A stretch of 39,715 nt of DNA from Myxococcota bacterium (GCA_029268645.1 JAQWNI010000127.1:1-39715), one strand, 5' to 3'; positions 14,102-23,307 are shown, counted from the first letter of the stretch. Program-made: numbers and translations. The notes: a model not told the origin generated them from the sequence alone.

Positions 14102-16924
14102 ATGAGAATGCCGACGATCGATGATGCTTTGGACGCACTGCGGGAAGGAGTCAAGGGCCGGGAACAGGACCGACTGACGGCAGCGGCCGTGCGTGATCAC
14201 TTGGCCAATGTTCGCGAATACCTCGAAGATTTGCATCGCCAAACCGAGTCTGGGCGGCGTGTCAATGAGGCGAATTCCGATTTGACAGACCGGCTGCTGA
14301 GGCGTCTCTTTTCCTTCGCGGAAGAGCGCATCCTGGCAGAAGGCGGTGAGCTTGAGGCAGGTGTCTGCGTGGTGGCGGTGGGGGGGTATGCCCGGAGAGA
14401 GATGTCGATTCACTCCGATGTCGACCTGCTCGTTCTCTATCGGGATGAGTTGACGCCCTGCGTAACGACCATTTCGGAACGCCTTCAGTATTGGCTCTGG
14501 GATGCAGGCGTGACGGTCGGCTGCGCGACTCGGACGATTGGAGACACCGTCGCCATGGGGCGAGCAGACGTCACCGTGCGAACGGCAGTTTTGACCGCTC
14601 GATTCTTATGCGGGGATGGCGAGTTCTTTCACGAGTTTGCTGATTCCATTCGCGCCGAGCTCTTGCCCGATCCTGTTGACTTCATCCACGAGCAGGTTGA
14701 AATGTTGGAAAAACGACATGTCGATTACGGAGAGTCGCTGTTTCTACTGCAGCCGAATGTGAAGGAGGGCGAAGGAACGCTGCGGGATTATCACGGTGCA
14801 TATTGGGTCGCCCGCGGGACCCAACCTTCGTTGAGGAATCTCGATGACTTTCTGCACTTTGGCTTGTTGAACGAGCGAGAGATGGACGAGTACTCGGCCG
14901 CTCTGGATTTTTTGTGGCGGGTTAGAAACGAGCTTCACCTCCGTTCTAAGCGTGCTAATGACCAAATGAGCTTCGAGTTGCAGGAGGTGGTCGCGGAAGG
15001 GCTCGGCTATGGCTCAATGAGTGACTATGAGGCGCTGGCTCCGGAAATGATGCACGTGAGTCAGCCGTCTGCCGCGGAACTCCGATTTGACCCTGATAAC
15101 CCCGACCTGCCTGTCGAGCGCTTTATGCGGGATTACTATCGTCATGCAAGGTCAATTAAAACTTATTCCGATTTGGTGATTGCGCAATGCGCGGCCCGAG
15201 CCGGGGCGGTTGAGGCTCCCGCTTCCCCCAGTGTTGAGGTGGAAGAAGGCTTCTATCTGTCGGGTGGGCTGATCGAAATTCCTCATGCTGCTCATCTCCG
15301 GGAGAGGCCAATTCGTCTGCTGTTGGCGTTTGAGATTGCCCAAAATCATGATGTCCCTCTGTCTCGGATGGCCGAGAGGCTCCTGCGTGACAACGTGCAC
15401 TTGATCGGGGAAGAACAGCGGAGAGACCCCTCCTTTGCAGCCTGCTTTATGAGGATTCTGGATGCCCGGAATCGCGTGATGCGTAGCCTCATGACGATGA
15501 ATGATATTGGGCTATTGGCTGCATTTGTTCCTGAGTGGGAACATATCGTTTGCCGATGGCAGCACGTGGTCTATCACACGTACACCGTCGATGTTCACTC
15601 GATCTTTCTAGTAGAAGAACTTCGTCGTCTGTGGCGGGGGAAATATGTAAAGGAGATGCCGGAGCTTACTGAGTTAATGAAGGAGGTTGATGACCGCCCG
15701 GCTCTATTTTTAGGTTGTCTTCTGCACGACATTGGGAAGGGGTTTGGAGGACATCATTCATCGAAAGGTGTAGTGAGGGCCCGCAAGTCTCTTCAGCGCC
15801 TCAGCTTCGACAAAGAACGTTCGGCTCGGGTTCTCTTTGTGGTGGAGCACCATCTCCTCATGTCGCATCTTGCTCAAAGTCGAGACATTTCGGATCCCAA
15901 ATTAATTCTGGAATTGGTCCAGCTTTGTGGGGACCGGACCAACCTCCGAAATCTTTACCTCGCGACTTTTGCAGATATTCGAGCATCGTCTCGCGATGCG
16001 TGGACAGAATGGAAGGGGCAACTGCTCCGGGAGCTTTTTGAGCGAGCGGCAGAAATGCTGGAGACGGGGGCCGATGACGAGAGTAAAGCCATTGAAGTGG
16101 TAGAGGCTCGTGTCAAAGTGCGCAGGGAAAGCGCACGAGAAGAGTTGCGAGGTCTGGGTGTAAGTGAGTCTAGGATTGAAGCTTTTTTCGACGGGATGCC
16201 GCGTCGTTACTTCATCTCTCATACACCACGGCAGATCGCCCGACATGGTCGCGTTGTTCTGGAATACACAGACGAACGGTCCTTTAAGACGTCGTGGCGG
16301 GAAATGCGGGGTGGCTTCACGGAGTTTCTTTTTTCCACAGGGGATGCTCACGCCCTGTATTCGAATGTGGCGGGAACGCTCGCCGCGTGTGGCTTTAATA
16401 TTCTGGGGTCGAATGTCTATACAAGCAGGGGAGGGATTGCCCTAGAAATTTACCGGCTGAGAACGCCACGGGGCGGCGAAAAAGAACGGAGTCTGGCTCG
16501 GAGTGAATTTCAGGAAATGCTGGCGCGGGTTCTGTCCGGCGATGTGAATCTCGAAGATCTGCTCGATCGGCGGGCGCGAAGTCGCATGACGTCTCCCCGA
16601 ATGCCGACACGGAAACCCGCTCGAGTATTGATCTCAAATACCGAATCCGATTTCTACACTTTGGTCGACGTTGTGACTGATGATCGAATCGGCTTGCTCC
16701 ATGACCTCACTCGATGTATCGGTGATCATTCTCTCGAAATCTTTGTATCCAAGGTCGCTACAATTCAGGACCAGGTTGCGGATACTTTTTACTTGAAAGA
16801 TGCGGCTGGACGTAAGCTTCGAGACGCAGACGAACTCGAGAGGCTTAGAACGGATCTTCTGGAAGCTGCGGTGGGTGGGGGCGACCGCGATCGTCAGGAT
16901 TCCGGCCCGAGGGTGGTTCGGTGA
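14102..16924 (+). CDS. glnD: PII uridylyltransferase / uridylyl-removing enzyme
   Basis: GlnD senses glutamine and adds or removes UMP on PII proteins, thereby setting nitrogen regulation. The 940-residue protein has the full family order. A nucleotidyltransferase motif GGYARREMSIHSDVDLL (Asp107 and Asp109) is followed by the linker domain. An HD hydrolase domain has CLLHDIGKGFGGHHS at about residue 540. Two ACT domains near the C-terminus (about 745-800 and 850-925) bind glutamine. The ATG directly follows the amidase stop. No glnB or amtB is in the window. Confidence 0.95.
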   Translation: MRMPTIDDALDALREGVKGREQDRLTAAAVRDHLANVREYLEDLHRQTESGRRVNEANSDLTDRLLRRLFSFAEERILAEGGELEAGVCVVAVGGYARREMSIHSDVDLLVLYRDELTPCVTTISERLQYWLWDAGVTVGCATRTIGDTVAMGRADVTVRTAVLTARFLCGDGEFFHEFADSIRAELLPDPVDFIHEQVEMLEKRHVDYGESLFLLQPNVKEGEGTLRDYHGAYWVARGTQPSLRNLDDFLHFGLLNEREMDEYSAALDFLWRVRNELHLRSKRANDQMSFELQEVVAEGLGYGSMSDYEALAPEMMHVSQPSAAELRFDPDNPDLPVERFMRDYYRHARSIKTYSDLVIAQCAARAGAVEAPASPSVEVEEGFYLSGGLIEIPHAAHLRERPIRLLLAFEIAQNHDVPLSRMAERLLRDNVHLIGEEQRRDPSFAACFMRILDARNRVMRSLMTMNDIGLLAAFVPEWEHIVCRWQHVVYHTYTVDVHSIFLVEELRRLWRGKYVKEMPELTELMKEVDDRPALFLGCLLHDIGKGFGGHHSSKGVVRARKSLQRLSFDKERSARVLFVVEHHLLMSHLAQSRDISDPKLILELVQLCGDRTNLRNLYLATFADIRASSRDAWTEWKGQLLRELFERAAEMLETGADDESKAIEVVEARVKVRRESAREELRGLGVSESRIEAFFDGMPRRYFISHTPRQIARHGRVVLEYTDERSFKTSWREMRGGFTEFLFSTGDAHALYSNVAGTLAACGFNILGSNVYTSRGGIALEIYRLRTPRGGEKERSLARSEFQEMLARVLSGDVNLEDLLDRRARSRMTSPRMPTRKPARVLISNTESDFYTLVDVVTDDRIGLLHDLTRCIGDHSLEIFVSKVATIQDQVADTFYLKDAAGRKLRDADELERLRTDLLEAAVGGGDRDRQDSGPRVVR

Positions 16925-17859
16925 TGCCGTCTGCAGTCACGCTGTCGTCGTTGATTGACGATTTTTTGCGATTCTGCCGGGTCGATCGGGGCTTGTCTCC
17001 GCGGACACTGGAAGCGTATACGTCTGATTTGGGGCGGTTCTTAGAGCATGTGACAGCGCATGGCGTTGCGCATCCACATGAGCTGGTGCGGGATCATCTC
17101 ACCACTTTTACGCATCGCCTGGAAGAGGCCGGCTTGGCGTCTCGCAGTCGAGCACGGGTTCTGTCGGCCGTCCGGCGCCTGCTGGCCTATGCGACTGAAA
17201 GGAATCTAATAGAGCGAGACCCGCTGGAGGGGGTGAGAGGGCCGAAAGTTCAGGCGCCGCTCCCCCGTGTTTTACGGCCTGACGAAAGCTTGGCGCTGAT
17301 CGATGCTGCGGATCCAGGCACGCCCCTCGGACTGCGAGACCGTGCGATGCTCGAATTGCTTTATGGGTCGGGTTTGCGGGTGAGCGAGTTGGTGTCATTG
17401 CCCATTGCGGGGTTGGATCGACGGGCCGGGCTCTTAAGAGTCTTGGGAAAGGGGGCGAAGGAAAGGGTTGTCCCGGTCGGTGAGTCAGCGCTTGGGGCGG
17501 TGGAACTTTACCTAGAGCGCGGTCGGGGCCTCCTTTTGGCTGGCCGTGTGGATCGCAGCGGTGCCTTGTTTGTGACGCGTCGGGGCGGATCGATGACGCG
17601 TCAAAATTTTTTTTATCGCCTGCGATCTCTGGCCAGAGTTGCAGGAATTCCCGAGGAAAAGGTTTCGCCCCATGTTCTGCGCCACGCGTTTGCGACAGAC
17701 CTTCTGGAAGGGGGCGCGGACCTGAGGGCGATTCAATCCATGCTGGGCCACGCAGACCTCTCGACGACAGAGGTCTATACGCACGTGAGCCGAGGCCGGC
17801 TGCGCTCCACCGTCGAGTCCCGTCATCCTCGGGGTTCTCGTAAGGCTCGGAGACCATGA
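16921..17859 (+). CDS. xerD: Tyrosine recombinase XerD/XerC
   Basis: Xer recombinases resolve chromosome dimers at dif sites near the end of replication. The 312-residue protein has a SAM-like N-terminal domain (FLRFCRVDRGLSPRTLEAY) and a catalytic domain with all residues in place: Arg153 (SGLRVSEL), Lys177 (LGKGAKER), His251 and Arg254 (HVLRHAFATDLL), His277 (LGHADLSTT) and Tyr286 (EVYTHV). Length and motifs fit XerD slightly better than XerC, but the paralogue assignment is tentative. The start is GTG 16921 or ATG 16924; both overlap the glnD stop. The gene sits in a housekeeping cluster, not in a mobile element. Confidence 0.88.
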   Translation: MMPSAVTLSSLIDDFLRFCRVDRGLSPRTLEAYTSDLGRFLEHVTAHGVAHPHELVRDHLTTFTHRLEEAGLASRSRARVLSAVRRLLAYATERNLIERDPLEGVRGPKVQAPLPRVLRPDESLALIDAADPGTPLGLRDRAMLELLYGSGLRVSELVSLPIAGLDRRAGLLRVLGKGAKERVVPVGESALGAVELYLERGRGLLLAGRVDRSGALFVTRRGGSMTRQNFFYRLRSLARVAGIPEEKVSPHVLRHAFATDLLEGGADLRAIQSMLGHADLSTTEVYTHVSRGRLRSTVESRHPRGSRKARRP

Positions 17860-19229
17860 AGTCGCCTTCTTTTAGCCGAGATGAATTACTACGCGGTTTG
17901 CCTGGGGGCGCTCAAGGCCTCGTTGAGGCCGTGGCTCGTGCCTCTGAGGCGGTCGGGTCTCGTGTGCTGATCGTGGGTGGGCCCGTTCGAGACTTGCTGC
18001 TGGGTCGTCCCATACGGGACGTGGACCTGTTGGTGGAAGCGGGGGCAGAGGTCGTCGAGGAAATTGCGAGACGGTCGGCTCCCGAAGATGCTCGTATCGT
18101 GACGCACGGTCGATTTGGAACAATCCGAATGGAGACTGGCGAGACCCGATTGGATCTCGCCGCAATGCGCTCCGAAACCTACTCTCGTCCGGGTGCGCTG
18201 CCGACCGTGAGTCCGGGCTCCCTCGATGAAGATCTTCGGCGAAGAGACTTTTCGATTAACGCTTTGGCCATCGATCTGTCGCCGGGCGCTGGAGAAAAAA
18301 GACTCCCAGTGATTGATGAGGTGGGGGGCTTGGAGGATTTGGCGGCACAACGCCTTCGGGTTCTTCATTCGGAGAGCTTTCATGATGATCCAACCCGTGT
18401 GCTCCGGGCGGCCCGGCTGGGAGCTCGATTGGGTTTCTCTTTGGCTCGCCCGACCCGTTCGGCCCTTCGTAATGCGCTGAGGGATGGAGTTTTTGGAGCC
18501 GTCAGCGGAGACCGGTTGCGTCGAGAGATTGAAAAATGCTTTACAGATGCAGCACTGGGCCTTGATCCCCCGGTGGCGCTTCGGCGTTTGGCGGAGTGGC
18601 ACGTGCTCACGGCACTCGAGCCCGGTTTGGAACTGCCGGGTGTCAGCGTCACGGCGCTTCGAAGGCTGGGGAGGAGTGTAGGAGCGCCCATTTGGCGCGG
18701 ACCTCGACATCGAGCGTGGGTCTCTGGGCTGTCGATTTGGCTGGCCCCTCTCCCGCCGGCGCTCAGGCGACGGACTCTGACGCGTTTTAACGTACGTGGA
18801 GAGGGTGCAAAGCGTATACTCGGATTTGCTCGTTTACGCGATGGGATTCTTAGGCAGCTGGGTCGGGCTCGAGGGCGGGGCGCAGTGGATGCGGCCCTCT
18901 ACGGGATCTCTGAGGAAGACCTGCTGGCGCTTCACGCAGTGGCGGATCCAGCGGTTCGCCGGCGGATAGAACGCTGGGCCGCGGAAGACCGTTTGCGCCG
19001 CGTGCCGCTGAGCGGCAACGACTTGACGGAAAAGGGCTTGGAGGGGCCGGCGGTGGGTCGGGTTCTCGTACGCGTTCGGGCCGCTTTTCTCGACGGAGAA
19101 GTGGCCAACCGGGAAGAGGCGACTGCCCTGGCTGAGGAATTGGTGCGGCGCAGTTTGAGGAGACCGGGGGCCGCAGGCCGAAAGAAGAAATCGGGCGGAC
19201 AAGAGCCAAAACCTCAGTCCAAGCCCTAG
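17856..19229 (+). CDS. tRNA nucleotidyltransferase / poly(A) polymerase family protein
   Basis: This is a class II nucleotidyltransferase. Family motifs are VGGPVRDLLLGRPIRDVDLL (catalytic Asp55 and Asp57), RRDFSINALAI (129-139) and DPTRVLRAARLGARLGF (about 176-192). Such enzymes add CCA, only CC or only A to tRNA 3' ends, or add poly(A) tails; the motifs alone do not decide which. No HD phosphohydrolase domain is visible in the 457 residues, and the end is a basic low-complexity tail. The ATG overlaps the xerD stop (ATGA). Confidence 0.87.
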   Translation: MKSPSFSRDELLRGLPGGAQGLVEAVARASEAVGSRVLIVGGPVRDLLLGRPIRDVDLLVEAGAEVVEEIARRSAPEDARIVTHGRFGTIRMETGETRLDLAAMRSETYSRPGALPTVSPGSLDEDLRRRDFSINALAIDLSPGAGEKRLPVIDEVGGLEDLAAQRLRVLHSESFHDDPTRVLRAARLGARLGFSLARPTRSALRNALRDGVFGAVSGDRLRREIEKCFTDAALGLDPPVALRRLAEWHVLTALEPGLELPGVSVTALRRLGRSVGAPIWRGPRHRAWVSGLSIWLAPLPPALRRRTLTRFNVRGEGAKRILGFARLRDGILRQLGRARGRGAVDAALYGISEEDLLALHAVADPAVRRRIERWAAEDRLRRVPLSGNDLTEKGLEGPAVGRVLVRVRAAFLDGEVANREEATALAEELVRRSLRRPGAAGRKKKSGGQEPKPQSKP

Positions 19230-19298
19230 CCAGCCCTCGTTCAGGATGCGGGTCTCGGCGGGTTCCGGTGCCTCGCCGTCTTCAATCGAGGTCGCCCA

Positions 19299-19327
19299 TT
19301 GCCCGCTTCGGGCCCTTCCCGCATACT
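19299..19327 (+). promoter_or_regulatory. Possible promoter for scpA-scpB-rluB
   Basis: TTGCCC (19299-19304) and CATACT (19322-19327) are spaced by 17 bases, each matching four of six consensus positions. It lies in the 165-base gap before scpA, the first sizeable gap after a long chain of touching genes, and would give a leader of about 60 bases. Confidence 0.4.
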
Positions 19328-19394
19328 CTGGACAGCGCGCGCTGCTGTGCGGCGCTTCTCCGGCCAACTTCTCCCCCCAGGCGTTTCCGGACTC

Positions 19395-20252
19395 ATGAAT
19401 CTTCCCGACGCCGACATGACGAGTGCCCCGGACGCAGGCGACCGACCCGATCTAGAGGGAGGGGAGGCCGGCTATGCGGTGAAGCTTCCGGTTTTCGAAG
19501 GTCCACTCGACCTGCTCCTGCACTTGATTCGTCAGAATGAGGTCAATATTGCTGATATCCCGATTGCGCTGATCGGTCGGCAATACCTCGATTACATCGA
19601 ACTCATGAAGGACCTGAACATTGATGTGGCCGGGGAGTACCTCGTGATGGCGGCGACTCTGGCTTTGATCAAGTCGCGCATGCTTCTCCCGGTTGAACAA
19701 GAGGAAGAGGAGGGAGAGGCGCTCGATCCTCGGGCGGAGTTGGTGGCGCGATTGCTCGAGTATCAACGATTCAAGGAAGCTGCGGATGCGTTGGCTCGAC
19801 GTCGGTTGTTGGGGCGAGATATTTTTGAGGCGAAGGGACAACCCCTTGAGCCGACGCCGGAAGGGCAGCGAGAAATCGAGGTAGGGCTCTTCGAGTTGAT
19901 CGAGGCCTTTCGTGGCATGCTCGATGCGGCTCACGAGAAAAACCTGATCCACTCAGTTGAAACTGAGAATGTTACGGTGCGGGACCGCATGGTCTATGTC
20001 ATGGAGCAATTCGAGGCGAACGACCAGATTGAATTTGAATCGATTTTTCAGATCCAAGACTTGGGCCCACCGAGCAAGCCGGTTCTAGTGGCGACGTTCT
20101 TGGCGATTCTAGAGCTGGCTCGTCTCGGCGCCGTGCGGATCTTTCAGAGCGTCGCTGAAGACGAGGCACCTATTGGGCCGATTCGACTGCGGTGTGTTCC
20201 CGAGGAAGGGGACGTGCCTGCGTGGCATGAACGCATTACGGAGACCATGTAG
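19395..20252 (+). CDS. scpA: Segregation and condensation protein A
   Basis: ScpA is the kleisin subunit that links the heads of SMC in the bacterial condensin complex. The 285-residue product has the typical N-terminal kleisin helix (LPVFEGPLDLLLHLIRQNEVNIADIP, shown here only as a reference stretch from residue about 33) and a C-terminal winged helix (LVATFLAILELARLGAVRI). The acidic EEEEEGE stretch in the middle is normal linker. ATG 19395 is chosen; ATG 19416 is an alternative, and neither has a strong ribosome site. A longer frame from TTG 19299 would overlap the presumed promoter and is rejected. Confidence 0.93.
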   Translation: MNLPDADMTSAPDAGDRPDLEGGEAGYAVKLPVFEGPLDLLLHLIRQNEVNIADIPIALIGRQYLDYIELMKDLNIDVAGEYLVMAATLALIKSRMLLPVEQEEEEGEALDPRAELVARLLEYQRFKEAADALARRRLLGRDIFEAKGQPLEPTPEGQREIEVGLFELIEAFRGMLDAAHEKNLIHSVETENVTVRDRMVYVMEQFEANDQIEFESIFQIQDLGPPSKPVLVATFLAILELARLGAVRIFQSVAEDEAPIGPIRLRCVPEEGDVPAWHERITETM

Positions 20253-20321
20253 GAAGAAAGGCCTCGTTGGTCGAGGTCTCTCCATCCTCGGCGCCGAGCC
20301 ATCTCACCGGGAGAGCCAGCG

Positions 20322-21068
20322 ATGAAATCAGACGAGCAACGCCGTGTGCTCGAGGCTTTAATCCTCGCCTCGCCGGAGCCGATCACTTTGGCTCGACTGG
20401 CGCAGATCGTGCCCCACCTAAAGGAGGGGAAGGCGAAAGATCTAATCAATGAACTGAATACCGTTTACGCCGACCAGGATCGAGCCTTCGAGATTTGGGA
20501 GGTTGCGGGGGGGTATCAGATCCGGACTCGCGCAGAGTTTTCGGGTTATCTGCAGCAACTCCGCCGGGAACGTCCGCTGAGGCTGACCAAAGCCACGCTC
20601 GAAACACTTTCGATTATCGCATACAAGCAGCCCGCGACCCGGGCGGAGGTTGAAGAGGTTCGAGGAGTCGATTCTGGAGCCGTCATTAAGACCCTGCTTG
20701 AGAGACGGTTGGTCCGGATTTCTGGGCACAAGGAAGTGCCAGGCCGTCCGATGCTCTACAGCACCTCGAAGCGTTTCCTTGAGGTTTTTGGCTTAGAATC
20801 CATCAAGAAGTTGCCAAGCCTTCGTGAGCTGGAGGACCTTGCACGGGAGCAAGGCGTCGAACTGCCTGGAATGATCAATCAGGATGTGTCGGAAGAGGCT
20901 TCCGTCGAAGAGCCTTCGGAGCCGGAGCCGGAGCCGGGGGCGGTGCAAGGTCAAGATCCCGCGGTTGTGGTCAATGCTCCTGGTTTCGTGGTTTCCGGTG
21001 ATGCCGAGGTCAACGACGAGCCGCAGGCCGATGACCTCGGCGCAGTCCGTAGCGACGATTCCGGTTGA
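20322..21068 (+). CDS. scpB: Segregation and condensation protein B
   Basis: ScpB dimers bind ScpA and regulate the SMC condensin. The 248-residue protein contains the two winged-helix domains of the family, with signature LSIIAYKQPATRAEVEEVRGV and the later GRPMLYSTSKRFLEVFGL. The last 60 residues are an acidic, Pro/Glu-rich tail, more variable than the core. GGGAG lies before ATG 20322. It follows scpA after 69 bases, a gap that includes a 7-bp foldback (CCTCG with CGAGG near 20266-20280), and precedes rluB. Confidence 0.93.
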   Translation: MKSDEQRRVLEALILASPEPITLARLAQIVPHLKEGKAKDLINELNTVYADQDRAFEIWEVAGGYQIRTRAEFSGYLQQLRRERPLRLTKATLETLSIIAYKQPATRAEVEEVRGVDSGAVIKTLLERRLVRISGHKEVPGRPMLYSTSKRFLEVFGLESIKKLPSLRELEDLAREQGVELPGMINQDVSEEASVEEPSEPEPEPGAVQGQDPAVVVNAPGFVVSGDAEVNDEPQADDLGAVRSDDSG

Positions 21069-21074
21069 TCCCCG

Positions 21075-22031
21075 ATGCCGCACGGTGAAACGCCTCGACA
21101 TGTCCGCCGAAAGAAGCCTGCGGGCAAAAGACGGCGAAGCGCGCCGGTCAAGGGAAAGGCTCCTCTTGAAACGGTGCCTCTTTCTGGACTCTTGCGTCTG
21201 CAAAAAGTTTTGGCGGCAGCCGGGGTAGCCTCTCGCCGTGCGGCGGAGGAATTAATCAGGGCGGGGCGAGTCAGTGTTAATGGAGAGACAGCAGAGATCG
21301 GAGTTTCGGTCGATCCAGCGGTGGACGTCGTTCGTGTCGATGGTGAAAAGATTCGAGCAGAGAAGCCTCGTTACTGGGTTCTTCACAAACCAAAGGGTGT
21401 CTTGACCACTTTGGCTGACCCACACGGTCGTCGCACAGTTCGTGATTTGATTCCGGGGTCGGCGGGCAGGGTTCATCCGGTTGGAAGGCTTGATTTTGAT
21501 AGTTCAGGTTTGGTCCTCTTGACCAATGATGGTGTCTTGACCCAGAAACTTTTGCATCCCTCTCGGGAGAGCGAGAAGGAGTATCGGGTCACGTTCAAGG
21601 GAGAAATGACGGATCGGGACTTGAAGCGGCTCCGCCAAGGCGTTCATCTGGACGATGGCCCCAGTAAGCCGATACGTGTTGAAGGGCTTCGCTTTGACAC
21701 TGATCGCGAACTGAGCTCTTGTCAGCTGACTCTGACTGAGGGGCGAAAGAGGCAGATACGGCGGATGCTCTTGCGGGTTGGGCACCCAGTCAAAAAACTT
21801 GTGCGAATTCGGATGGGTCCGATTCGTTTGGGGCGCCTGGGCGTGGGCCTGGCTCGTGCCCTGAGGGCAGATGAAGTTCGATCGCTCCGTCGCTACGTCG
21901 AGAGCCTCGATGAATCTGAAGGATCTGAGAGGAAAGCCTCCAACCGTTCTCGATCAGTTTCTGGTAAAGCTAAGCGTTCGCCCCGAGTAAAGGCAGCAGG
22001 ACGTAAAAAGCCAGCAAAAAGCCGAGCATAA
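21075..22031 (+). CDS. rluB: 23S rRNA pseudouridine synthase, RluB type
   Basis: RluB-family enzymes convert a 23S rRNA uridine near the peptidyl-transferase centre (2605 in E. coli) to pseudouridine. The protein has a basic N-terminal extension, an S4 RNA-binding domain (RLQKVLAAAGVASRRAAEEL, about 41-100), and the catalytic domain with Asp in PVGRLDFDSSGLVLL and the motif EGRKRQIRRML. The last 40 residues are a Lys/Arg/Ser-rich tail. The DNA for the end of that tail also encodes, on the other strand, the first two thirds of a small membrane peptide (21970-22062). Together with scpA-scpB it forms a commonly seen gene order. Confidence 0.92.
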   Translation: MPHGETPRHVRRKKPAGKRRRSAPVKGKAPLETVPLSGLLRLQKVLAAAGVASRRAAEELIRAGRVSVNGETAEIGVSVDPAVDVVRVDGEKIRAEKPRYWVLHKPKGVLTTLADPHGRRTVRDLIPGSAGRVHPVGRLDFDSSGLVLLTNDGVLTQKLLHPSRESEKEYRVTFKGEMTDRDLKRLRQGVHLDDGPSKPIRVEGLRFDTDRELSSCQLTLTEGRKRQIRRMLLRVGHPVKKLVRIRMGPIRLGRLGVGLARALRADEVRSLRRYVESLDESEGSERKASNRSRSVSGKAKRSPRVKAAGRKKPAKSRA

Positions 22032-22062
22032 AGTAAAGCCCCTGGGTCGGATTCTTGGGCAT
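21970..22062 (-). CDS. Putative 30-residue single-pass membrane peptide
   Basis: On the minus strand ATG (22060-22062) is preceded by GGAGGAGG (22071-22078) at 8 bases, one of the best ribosome sites in the window. It opens a 30-codon frame ending in TAG at 21970-21972. The peptide starts MPKNPTQGLYF and its residues 9-27 are a continuous hydrophobic helix (MLGFLLAFYVLLPLLG), so it should be a single-pass inner-membrane peptide. It overlaps the rluB 3' end antisense by 62 bases, where RluB encodes a dispensable-looking basic tail. It lies about 200 bases beyond DUF368 on the same strand. I recognise no family. Confidence 0.6.
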   Translation of the reverse strand: MPKNPTQGLYFMLGFLLAFYVLLPLLGANA

Positions 22063-22145
22063 CCCGAATTCCTCCTCCACGAATGAGTCTGCAAGATATG
22101 TGCGCGCGACGGGTGGTTGGGAGGGGGGCAGGGGAAAAGCTTATT

Positions 22146-22169
22146 CGGGCAAGGGCTTAGCCCAACCCG
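22146..22169. repeat. Imperfect inverted repeat in the rluB/DUF368 gap
   Basis: CGGG (22146-22149) and GGGC (22153-22156) pair with GCCC (22160-22163) and CCCG (22166-22169), giving a two-part stem with a TTA loop and a small internal loop. It may mark the 3' end of the rluB transcript or lie in the leader of the small peptide gene. No T-run follows on either strand. Confidence 0.35.
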
Positions 22170-22218
22170 TCGCAGCGGAGTTGCGGACGGCGTGAGCTGT
22201 CGGCGCCAACGGGAGATG

Positions 22219-22249
22219 AAAAAAAGTGCCGAGGTTCTCCTGTCCTTGG
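22219..22249 (-). terminator. Intrinsic terminator of the DUF368 gene
   Basis: Read on the minus strand, CCAAGG pairs with CCTCGG (one A/C mismatch) around a 9-base loop; three bases later comes a run of seven T (plus-strand A 22219-22225). It lies 11 bases beyond the DUF368 stop in the right orientation. The stem is short, so termination may be moderate. Confidence 0.55.
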
Positions 22250-22260
22250 GTCTTCCTGGT

Positions 22261-23307
22261 CTAGTCGCTGCCCACGCGGTCGATGAGCCAAGTGGCGCCG
22301 AGGCCGAGGAATATTAGACCCAGGGCCCCTGTGGTCTGGCCCGCGCTGGGATCAAATCGCCGAAGGGGCCAGTGTTTTTCCTCCAGTTGGGCGATGGCTG
22401 ACACATCCAGAACCTGGCCCCGGTGAACGAAGCCCGGATCAGGCTGGCTTGGTTGTTGGAAGGGGTACAGGCCAACCACGCTGCCGAGCAGCAAACCGAG
22501 TAAGACACCGAGTGTGGGCTTCTCGAAGCGATCGAGCAGCCACCGTACCGCGTTGCTGACCCCGATGATGCCGACCAAGACCCCGAGACCGACCGGGAGC
22601 AAGGTGAGCAGCGAGTCGCCGAGTAAATCGCTTGAAGGACCGCCTGGGCCAAGCAGGCTTTCTTTGAGTCCGTCAATCGCGGCCAAGATCGGCTCGTATT
22701 GACCGAGGAGGAGCAAGAGGTAGCCGCCGCTCACACCCGGCAAAATCATGGCCGAGGCACCGGCCAAGCCCGAAAGGCCCAGAAGCAGGGGGTCCGCCGG
22801 GCCTGCTCGCTGTGTTTCGGTCCCGAACGCCATGGCAACCATGAGTCCGAAGGCGACCAATGTGCCGCCGACCAGTCCCGAGGAGAGGGGGCGCGCGAGG
22901 CGCCACACGAGAGGCACTCCTCCCAAGGTCAACCCAATAAAAAGGCTGTACATGATCCAGCGCTCTTCGATTACGAGGCTCCGCATGGTTCCAGCGAGTA
23001 AGAGAATTGAAAGTCCGGCGGCTCCGGCGATGGAAATCAGGGCCGCTACGGCCCTTGGTCGGATCCGGAGTGTTGTGAGTTCGGCAATCGAGGCGATGAA
23101 AGTGGGGTAAACCCCGGCGGCCAAAAGCATGGTGCCTCCGCTAATGCCGGGGACCAAGTTGGCCAGCCCCATGAGAAGACCTCCTAGAGCGCTCCGGACT
23201 ACTAGGGTCGGAAGCGGCAGGCTTTCACTCTCGGCGAGCACATGACCGTGTGCCGGTTTCGAAGGCTCGGGGGAACTGTCCGGTGAGGTGTGCTCTTTGA
23301 TACTCAT
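22261..23307 (-). CDS. DUF368 membrane protein, PopT-type undecaprenyl-phosphate transporter
   Basis: This is a polytopic inner-membrane protein of 348 residues. It has the two family signatures GLANLVPGISGGTM (near residue 47) and AMILPGVSGGYLLLLLGQYE (near 186), which form the internally repeated core of DUF368. Members of this family (PopT) have been shown to recycle undecaprenyl phosphate across the inner membrane for cell-wall and surface-polymer synthesis. The C-terminal part includes a soluble insertion before the last helix. The gene is divergent from the SRAP gene and is followed by a terminator and the small membrane peptide gene. The start ATG at 23307 lacks a strong ribosome site. 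Confidence 0.85.
   Translation of the reverse strand: MSIKEHTSPDSSPEPSKPAHGHVLAESESLPLPTLVVRSALGGLLMGLANLVPGISGGTMLLAAGVYPTFIASIAELTTLRIRPRAVAALISIAGAAGLSILLLAGTMRSLVIEERWIMYSLFIGLTLGGVPLVWRLARPLSSGLVGGTLVAFGLMVAMAFGTETQRAGPADPLLLGLSGLAGASAMILPGVSGGYLLLLLGQYEPILAAIDGLKESLLGPGGPSSDLLGDSLLTLLPVGLGVLVGIIGVSNAVRWLLDRFEKPTLGVLLGLLLGSVVGLYPFQQPSQPDPGFVHRGQVLDVSAIAQLEEKHWPLRRFDPSAGQTTGALGLIFLGLGATWLIDRVGSD

Noticed and set aside
17108-18710. Long minus-strand frames opposite xerD and the nucleotidyltransferase gene
   Set aside because: They are composition-driven shadows of well-supported plus-strand genes and show no domains.
22117-22317. Plus-strand frame of 66 codons after rluB
   Set aside because: It runs into the DUF368 gene from the other side, has low-complexity content and lacks a convincing ribosome site.
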